From assembly GCA_036426205.1 (NCBI GenBank), contig CM071568.1, positions 49,094,801 through 49,158,800 of the forward strand: a DNA stretch of 64,000 bases, given 5' to 3'. Made by a program: the position numbers and the translations under genes. Origin of the DNA: Ascaphus truei (lineage: Eukaryota > Chordata > Amphibia > Anura > Ascaphidae). The notes beneath the pieces are model-generated. The model saw nothing but the letters and a program-made list of their open reading frames with translations. It ran no database searches and was not told the DNA's origin. Below, piece after piece: positions 56,570 to 64,000 of this stretch (position 1 is its first letter; each line of letters opens with the position of its first letter).

Positions 56570-56695
56570 TAGCATTATGATTAGGGGTGAAGGTTAGGGT
56601 TGTTAGGATAAAAGTTTAAGGGCTTAAGATTTTTAGGGTAAGGAGTTAAGGTTAGGGTTTTTAGGTTAGGGTTTTAAGGGTAAGGGGTTAGAAGA
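56570..56695 (+). repeat. Degenerate telomere-like (TTAGGG)n tract
   Basis: At least five gttaggg/ttaggg words lie within 125 bp, separated by ttaagg, ttagga and taagggg variants. It looks like an eroded interstitial telomeric repeat or a ttaggg-like minisatellite. Confidence 0.6.
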
Positions 56696-56699
56696 CACG

Positions 56700-57800
56700 T
56701 TACACCTGCAGCAGGTCAACAACCGTGTCGAAATGTCATAGACTGAACATGGAGGGCTCTGTAGTGCCATGTGCTGCCCAGATGCTGCAGTGTTAAAGCA
56801 GCCTGATAGCCTTGCTCTCCTCCTGTTGACTACCATCCCAAATTGGTTTCATCTGATCGGTCCGCGGGCAATTTCCCCCTAGGCCAGCCCACTTATGGAC
56901 TCAGACCTTGGAGCCTAACTTCCAAATAGTTAGTTAAGCAGCAGACAAGACAGATACTAACAGCACCCAAACTTTACAAAGAAAGCCAGTGCTCTTCTGA
57001 TCAGCCTTTGATTAACTGAGAATTAATTATAAAGAAAATGCAACATCTCCCAAGAAAAATGCATCTTCCTACAAGATACCCCCGGCTGAGACTTGGATCC
57101 CCTGAGCAGCTTCCCCATACGGAGTGCCCCTAAAACTTCCCCAGAGAAAAAGCTAAACAAAAAAGCCTGGTTTCAAATACCAAAAAACACCACCCTCGCT
57201 AGTGCAACCAGCTCCCCTAACATCAATAACATCAATGGGGCAATAGGCCACTTCTTGTCAGCATCCCAGCCCTGCGGTTTTTACCTAGCTATAAACCTCC
57301 TAAGCAAAGAGGCTTTGGATACGTCCACTCAACCCAGGTTCTTATAGTAAAATTATACCCCAGCAAGCAGCTAAGCTAACCGAACAACCATGATTCTTCC
57401 TCCCTACCAGAAAAAATAAGAGATTTTATCTGTGCCACAACAGAATCCACACCCCCACACTCCCAAGCATGATCAAGCCATTCATCCAGACACGCAAATA
57501 AGTCTGCCATGTACAGTAGTTGGAGATACCAATCCATTCCCCAGCTACCACACTCTTCTGAACCCAAGAGGTAAGGTAGACAGTCATGACCTTGCACAGC
57601 CACTCTGGGGTCAAAGAGAGAGACGCGAACTAGATAAAGCATCCGTATTCAGATTCTACAAACCAGGAAAAGGGCGAGTGGAAAACAAAATATTCCATTG
57701 CAAACAGTGCAAAATCAACTACTGTACGAGACAAACGACCAGAGGGGAATTTGCATCCAAACCATTTACACCTCCGCTACCCTAAACTTCTCCAACAACT
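56700..57800. other. Intergenic stretch, no supported gene
   Basis: Frames at 57093-57347 and 57432-57785 have normal-looking composition but no motif I recognise. The second has a CKQC pair that might tempt a zinc-finger call, but no second pair follows at the right spacing. Confidence 0.4.
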
Positions 57801-57804
57801 CTTG

Positions 57805-58870
57805 GTATTCGTAACAAAGATCTATCCTGGATCTCCTCTTACCTCTCCCATCGTATTTTCAGTGTCTCTTCTGCTAACACCTCCTCTATCGATCTCTCTG
57901 TGGGGGTACCCCAGGGCTCTGTCCTGGGACCTCTTCTCTTTTCTCTGTACACACTTTCTCTAGGTGACCTAATCACATCTCTTGGGTTTAAATATCATCT
58001 CTATGCTGACGACACACAAATGTACTTTTCAACACCCGACCTTACACCTGCTGTACAAACCAAAGTTTCTGAATGTCTCTCTGCGATATCATCCTGGATG
58101 ACCCTCCGCCGCCTTAAAATTAACATGGCAAAAACAGAGCTCCTAATACTTCCTCCCAAACCTGGCCCTACTACCTCCTTCCATATTACTGTTGGAAGTA
58201 CGATCATTCACGCTGCCTAGGGGTCACACTCGACTCCTCTCTCACATTCTCCTCTCACATTCAAAACGTTTCTAAAACCTGTCACTTTTTCCTCTGCAAT
58301 ATTACAAATATACGCCATTTCCTCTGTTGCTCGACTGCTAAAACTCTGACTCAGGCCCTCATTCTCTCCCATCTTGATTACTGTAACCTCCTTCCTGCCT
58401 CTCACCTGTGTCTCCCCTACAATCTATCCTGAACGCTGCTGCCAGAATCACTCTACTCTTTCCTAAATCTGTCTCAGCGTCTCAACGTCTCCCTTTTGAA
58501 ATCACTCTCCTGGCTTCCGATCAAATCCTGCATCTTGTACTCAATTCTCCTCGTCACTTTTAATGCTTTACACTCTTCTGCTCCTCCTTACAGTACATCT
58601 CAGCCCTAATTTCTCGTTATGCACCATCCCGACTCTTGCGTTCTGCTCAAGGATGTCTTCTTTCTACCCCCTTTGTATCTAAAGCCCTCTCCCACCTTAA
58701 ACCTTTCTCACTGACTGCCCCACACCTCTGGAATGCCCTTCCCCTCAGTACCCGACTAGCACCCTCTCTATCCCCCTTTAAGACCCAGCTTAAGACACAC
58801 TTGCTTAAAGAAACATATGAATAGCACCGTAGATATTACTAGACACATGATACATAAAGCTAAATATAGA
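57805..58870 (+). mobile_element. L2-like LINE, 5'-truncated copy
   Basis: It begins inside RT ([19 protein letters not shown]) and runs through the C-terminus to a short 3' UTR. It is the same family as 1991-5511 on the opposite strand; the tail is shorter and lacks the clear aaataaagacatac end. Confidence 0.85.
57900..58824 (+). pseudogene. L2-like reverse transcriptase, partial and frameshifted
   Basis: 57900-58220 is open and reads [18 protein letters not shown], then [13 protein letters not shown] with the catalytic YADD intact, then [15 protein letters not shown]. After frameshifts near 58215 and 58440 the C-terminus resumes (58636-58824) with RSAQGCLLSTPFVSKALS and APHLWNALPLSTRLAPS. 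It lacks the endonuclease and RT fingers, so it is not functional. Confidence 0.85.
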
Positions 58871-59004
58871 AATGATTGGTTTTACAGGGGGGGGGGGGGA
58901 TGGGCACTTGTTTATCACATTAACAATGAATATCTTCAAAATATAATAATGATATTAACCCCATCTCTACGATACATTACAGAGGGCAAATAAAGAGATG
59001 TTTA

Positions 59005-59195
59005 AATATTGTATTATTGATTTATATAGCGCAACCTTATAAATTATAAAAGTTTGCAGTATTATACAGAAATAATATAGAAAGTATGATACGGGGAAGA
59101 ATAATACAAATACAGTAAGTGCATAATACATACAAGGAGACATGGAGTCCATGCACCCAAGAGCTTACAATCTAATTGGTGTATTGGGAGAGGAA
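59005..59195 (-). mobile_element. LINE/SINE 3' tail fragment
   Basis: On the minus strand it reads ttagattgtaagctcttgggtgcatgg ... aaggttgcgctatataaatcaataatacaata, the same gcgctatataaat ending as the other L2-type tails. It is 5' truncated. Confidence 0.6.
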
Positions 59196-59199
59196 GGCA

Positions 59200-61055
59200 A
59201 AAGAAGTACATGGAAGTGAACATTTAAATGGCCTGGTCAAGAGTGTGTGTTGTTAAGTGTAAGCATTTGATTGACATATTTCTTTCACCTTTACTATCGC
59301 TTTGTAGATGTACAGAATTCACATGGTAATCTGATAGTACCAATGGATTCCATCCTTGACAGACAAGCGGATTCTGTTCCTGCCAAAAGCAGCAGCTGTT
59401 TTAGCTGTGGTTGGTTATAAACATGCTTCTGTCTCTGGGCAGAACTCTAGAGATTGCATGTCAATTACAGCCTTCAACATGGACAACACAATGGATTTCG
59501 TCATAGGGAATTGCTTCTCTGTGGTAGAGGATTAGTCATATTGAATTAAAAAAAGTGTGTGTGTGTCGAGCACGCACATTTTAAGTGAAACTTCTTTGTC
59601 TTCTTTGTCTTTTGTCACTGTTTTGTCACAGAAATTGTATTGTGATGGTGATGGTTTCAATGAAAAATCTAAATATAATTTCAGTGTCAAAACGCAAAAA
59701 AGTGTGACTTAGAACGCGCACCAAGCTGCCAACACTGGCGTCGCCGACGGCTTCTTCTGCCAGTAGTGACGTCACTTCCAGGAGTGCACTTCTGTCACCA
59801 ACAAGGTAATTTACTCCAAGGAAGATTTTCATATGGTAGATGCCAGCATAGAAGATTCACTTCAATAAATGCTGGGGAAGATAAAGACATATTTTGTTAA
59901 CTTAACCTTTCACTTGTGTGTTCATCAGCCCATATTTTCACCTTTCTATTTTTTCTATACTGTCTGGGAGTAGCTAATATATATTTTTTAGGTTTAGCTT
60001 TTTCAGGGATTGTCTTTATGAAATAAAATTTGTGCCACCTGCTGTTATATGATTTTTAAGGAGAAACAAGAAATAATAATTCGATTTACTGAATCTGTCT
60101 CTGCCGTAAAAAAAATCCTTTTTTTTTCTATCAAATCTGCCAGTAAAAAAAGCATTGAGAAAAGACCTATAAAAATAACTCAGGGTGCTAAACCAGTATG
60201 ACGTGGCGTTACATGACTTGTGAGCACAGGTTACACATAAGAAACATCAAACACATCCCAGACTGTGAGAAGATGCGCTGAGTGAATATTATGCACAGCA
60301 CTAAATGTAACAAGCGCTGCATGAGAGTATTGTAGGGATTAATTAAGCCCACGGTTTATTCCAGCTGTCACATATTTCTCAGTAAATACACACTTGAATT
60401 GGACACATACAATTAATTCACAGCCCCTCCTGAAGCATACATGAGAGGTGCTGGTAGGCACCTCAGGGCAGAGCTTACAGCGTTATATAGATGACATCAC
60501 TTGGCTCAGCGTATCCATAGGCCATCTTGTATTTTCCAGCCAGACACCTCTCTGCAAGGACCTCGGTCTCAATTTCTTGAATTAGCCGTCAGGTTCTAGG
60601 TGCCAATGTGCAGTATGTGGTGATTCCATTAGGATTGCTCCTTTGAGCAGTAATGTCCATACTGTGGAAAAAAATGAAGCAATGCTCCGTATCTGTGCTC
60701 TAAAAGGTGAGCATATAACATCTTGCAAAGATATGAATAATCCAAGTCATCATCATATATCAATGTTCCAACAAAGGATGCAGGTATAATGAAAACAGCT
60801 AACCAGTGTGTCCAGTCATATATTTGCTCCTATTATGGGGAGGTATATCCGTAAGAGGTGATAAGGTGGGATGATCAAGATGACCAGTATAAATGGACAG
60901 CAGCCCCCACCCTCAAAAACACCTAATGTCCTGAGACACCCCCCTGGTGCAAACTGGTAAACTCCAAAAGGACTAAAACATGTAAGTTGATTGAAGTTTA
61001 GAGTACTCACACTTGGCAGCCGTGGGTCCTGTAATCAGCGTGCTGCTGTTCCATT
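59200..61055. other. Intergenic stretch, little resolvable
   Basis: Apart from the short repeat at 59715-59785 shared with 5690-5765 I see no element ends, RNA gene or coding frame. Confidence 0.5.
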
Positions 61056-61060
61056 TGTTC

Positions 61061-61437
61061 AGGAGAGACAAATCCCAGGAGGGGGAAGCAGACAGTGCAC
61101 AGCTTGTTGGAATGGAGAGAAAAAATTACGGTGGCTGGATCAAAATAAATGTGGTAAAAAGGTACTTTTTATTGTTGAATGGACATCAGACTCTCACAGT
61201 GCCTTGTGGGAGGAACCTCTGACGCGTTTCAGACTGGCCTTCCCTTTGTCAAAGTCAGGCCAGCCCGAAATGCATCAGAGGTTCCTCCCACAAGGCACCG
61301 TGAGTGTCTGATGTCCATTCAACAATAAAAAGTACCTTTTTACCACATTTATTTTGATCCAGCCACCGTCATTTTTTCTCTCCATTCCAACAAGCTGTGC
61401 ACTGTCTGCTACCCCCTCCTGGGATTTCTCTCTCCTG
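61061..61437. repeat. Long inverted repeat (foldback), arms about 160 bp
   Basis: The left arm (about 61061-61224) runs gagagacaaatcccaggagg, tgcacagcttgttggaatgg, tggctggatcaaaataaatg, gtgccttgtgggaggaacctct. The right arm (61274-61437) is its reverse complement with only a few changes. The 50-bp centre contains ggcctt-ccctttgtcaaag-tcaggcc, itself palindromic. Each arm carries one TGACAAAG...GAAA(C/T)GC module with an AATAAA-type signal, so this looks like two copies of one repeat joined head to head. Confidence 0.85.
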
Positions 61438-61996
61438 CCCATACTGTGGTAGCTTCTGTCCATTTGCTATTATAATTGAATGTCCCTGATTTCCATTATC
61501 TATTGCACTCCAAAGTTAGTGATTATGACATCATCAAAACTCATTATCCTTGTGTAACCCCTCCTTACTCGGCTCCCTAAGGAGGATCACATCAAGGTGT
61601 ATTATTTATGTACAGCTGCTACTGTGCTTTCGGTTACCTTTCTCAGGGTGCTGGCTGGTGGTGTAAGCGATGGTAATAAGAAGGGCGCACATTTAAACTG
61701 ACATACCCTATATATATATAATGAGGCTCCTCTCCTTTTGTCCTCCAGGAACCTAAAGGCCTAGAAGCATCTGCAGCTCTTATATACCCTTCTGTGAGGT
61801 CATCATTGCCCTGCATACAGGGGGAGGGGTTTGGATATTGCTTAGTCATCCTGACCCAGGTGATAGGCTAAACACCTCCCAGAAGATGGGCATGGCTAGC
61901 CCTCTGCTTAGTCACTTTGCAATATAATGTGGGAGGGGGGCGTTACTCTGCAACAACCCATGCAGTTAACCCTTTAGGGCCCTTAAACCCCTAAAT

Positions 61997-62450
61997 CAGT
62001 GATTCCCAACCAGGGTTCCGTGGAACCATGGGGCTCCTTGAAGCAGTCTCAGGGGTTCCTCCTATGGACCACAGACCCCCCCCCCCCTCCCTGGGGGTGG
62101 GTTTTTTGGTATGTATTTTGTAGGGTGGATTGAGAGAGAGTGGGGTAATTGACGGAAGGTAGGGGCGAGTGAGAGAAGATAGGGGGGCAGGAGGGAGTGA
62201 GTGAGGAAAAGAGGGAGTAAGAGTGAGACGCAAGGGATAAATACATGCGAGGCACGAGGGGGGAGAGTTAGTGAGACGGATGGGAGAGAAATACATGGGT
62301 AGATTGTGGGAAATAGAGGTGGCTCGTGAGGTGTAAAATTTTGTGACTGACCCCTGTCGAACCTAATATGTGTCAGCCAGATAGGGGTTCCCCGAGATTT
62401 TTTGAAATACTTCAAGGGTTCCTCCAAACAAAAAAGGTTGGAAAGCACTT
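61997..62450. mobile_element. hAT-type MITE, 454 bp
   Basis: CAGTGATTCCCAACCAGGGTT at the left and GGTTGGAAAGCACTT at the right are inverted ends. The flanks ccctaaat at 61989-61996 and 62451-62458 are a perfect 8-bp duplication. Subterminal ggttccg/ggttccccgagattttttgaaa words are typical of this widespread vertebrate hAT group. Confidence 0.9.
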
Positions 62451-62459
62451 CCCTAAATA

Positions 62460-64000
62460 CACATAGTAATCCCAGAGGGGGGTTACACTTGCTTAAAACC
62501 ATTCATGTTTAATACATTTCCCATATAATTTTGGATCTTTCTTTTAGAGGGTCAACATCCAAGTTCTATGCAGATGTTTTGGTAGTAATACAGCCTGCCT
62601 TCATGTGCCCATGAGATTCAGGTTTTTTAAGTCTCCATATTCCATGGACATACAAGAGGACTGTGAGCTAGAATACGCTGGGGACATCATTACAACTGGA
62701 TTGAAAGCTGATAATATGGAGTTGTGCTGGTAATACTGTATTTGTTATACAAACTAAACACATTTTAATGAACTGTGTAGTATTGGAAGCTTGAAGAGCA
62801 TTTATGCCTTATTCTAGAATAACAGCAATTAAGTGTCATTTTTACGTTGGTCAAATAAGTTATAAAACCTTCAAAGAGTACTATTTGTTATGGAGGAAAT
62901 ACAGGAAAAATAAAAATAATTTGCATACAGTAATATACAAGTCCGTATAGGTATGTCATATTAAAAATGATTAATGTGGTATAACACTTGTAACCCTTCC
63001 TGCCCAGCTCTTAAGGAGTTTACATCAGTGTCTATGTTATGGCTACTCAGGGGGCACTAACTTGTCCAGGGTGCAGACTTGGTCTGTATTAGAGATGGAC
63101 ACATTTTTGGGGGTGAATTTGTATCCGCAGCAGAACGGCCGGTTCATCTGGTCCGTGGATTTCAGCAGATCGATCTTAAGAATCCGTGGACGGATTGCTG
63201 AATCCGCGGATTGGATTCTACAAATCCGTCAACGGATTTTACTCAATGGCGGTTTTTAATGAATGCGCGTGATTAAAATCGATTTGTGGATTTTACACAG
63301 CGAAACAGTTTTGGGTTGAAAATGCGAGATAATCTAGGAAACGAATTTGGGTGGATTCACCCATCTCCAGTCTCTATGCGGTGTAATAATGATGGGCGCC
63401 GGGAACATTTGTAATACAAACACTGGAGCTTTATTAACTGAAGTTGAAAATGCTATTCACATTAACATAAAGTATATATGTTCACAGGGCTTGTACTATT
63501 TGCTTCTTCCTAAGGTACCCTTATCTTAATACACTAGGGAGGCTTATTACTGTTACTGGCATCTGAAGTAGCCATCTTCTGAGTAGCTTCTGTACCTCTC
63601 TGTATTGTTAGGTCCCATTTTAGGTTATCCTTACGCTCATTGAACTGGTGGATCATCATTCCAATGCAATATCCTGCATACCTCATCTATAGCACTCTGG
63701 TGCTGAGGTATCAGGGAGTATCTGATTAACAATAAACTATACTTTGTTCCCTCGAGATCAATATCCAGGTATCTTATAGTGGGCTTCTCATAAAGGTGTA
63801 GCCTAGTGCCCCTGGCAATGGGTTTCCCAGCCCTGGCAAATAAGTCCTGGTAAGTGCAGGCAGTGTTAGGGTTAAATCCTTCCTCGTGAGCCAGCATGAG
63901 TCCTACAGCACACTACTAATTGTATCCAAATGTAGCCATATCCAGGTGCAGGCTAGTGGCTGTTGAAAGCATCATGCCTGGGGGGAGGGGTTATAGATGT
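62460..64000. other. Terminal stretch, no supported gene
   Basis: AT-rich, with no element ends resolved. A minus-strand 86-codon frame (63897-63637) has normal amino-acid composition but an upstream stop and no motif I recognise. It may be a fragment of a dispersed repeat that continues beyond the window. Confidence 0.4.

Noticed and set aside
57432..57785. Possible zinc-finger/BED domain (CKQC) in a 117-codon frame
   Set aside because: Only one Cys pair plus scattered Cys/His; spacing does not fit BED or C2H2, and it ends right at a LINE insertion.
63637..63897. 86-codon minus-strand frame with ordinary composition near the window end
   Set aside because: Upstream in-frame stop, no family match I can name; too short to call a gene.
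1..64000. CRISPR arrays, bacterial operons, plasmid or phage functions, tRNA or rRNA genes
   Set aside because: No regularly spaced direct repeats, no prokaryotic gene density, and no complete cloverleaf; tRNA-like signals belong to SINE heads.

Overview
The window looks like nuclear DNA of a tetrapod, most likely a frog. It is AT-leaning, crowded with microsatellites, and dominated by transposon families typical of amphibians: L2-like and Rex1-like LINEs, Ty3/Gypsy LTRs, large solo ERV-type LTRs, Tc1, Tigger-like, hAT and Harbinger elements. The only host gene I can support is an intronless FRAT/GBP (GSK-3-binding protein) gene at 26673-27191, with a CpG-rich promoter side and a long repeat-poor 3' flank to about 30.5 kb. 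The assignment to frogs is inference from this protein and the repeat set.

Layout. 0.28-1.77 kb: Gypsy LTR plus a broken gag. 2.0-5.5 kb: nearly full-length but decayed L2-like LINE on the minus strand, carrying a 2A-like GDISPNPGP motif. 6.7-8.6 kb: two solo LTRs of one ERV-like family in opposite orientations, 12 bp apart. 9.5-13.7 kb: a Harbinger MITE, then an element bounded by TA/GGGTGACCA ends that encloses a very odd C+A-rich, G-poor, low-complexity tract. 14.8-22.5 kb: two more solo LTRs of the same ERV-like family with exact 4-bp target duplications, a hAT MITE and a solo Gypsy LTR. 24.1-25.6 kb: Harbinger MITE and Rex1 LINE fragment. 26.2-30.5 kb: the FRAT gene.

30.6-44.4 kb: Tigger-like and hAT MITEs surrounding a complete 6.1-kb LTR element (34669-40767). 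It has two 2.2-kb LTRs, a 4-bp target duplication, a tRNA-Thr-like primer site, and only 1.7 kb of interior with no recognisable gag, pol or env. 44804-44876: a sequence that folds as a complete hammerhead ribozyme. 46-52 kb: hAT MITE, MIR-like SINE, a decayed Tc1 transposon with a second element nested in it, and an internally deleted L2 copy. 54-64 kb: a hAT element, a minus-strand Gypsy LTR, a degenerate telomere-like tract, a 5'-truncated L2 LINE with an intact YADD motif, a 377-bp foldback, and a hAT MITE with a perfect 8-bp target duplication.

The most interesting signals are the hammerhead motif, the short-interior LTR element whose LTRs contain an extra primer-site-like and splice-donor-like block, the recurrent TGACAAAG...GAAACG modules near AATAAA signals, and the G-depleted tract at 10.5-12.9 kb. 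All calls come from reading the sequence by eye; family names are assignments by motif and were not searched.
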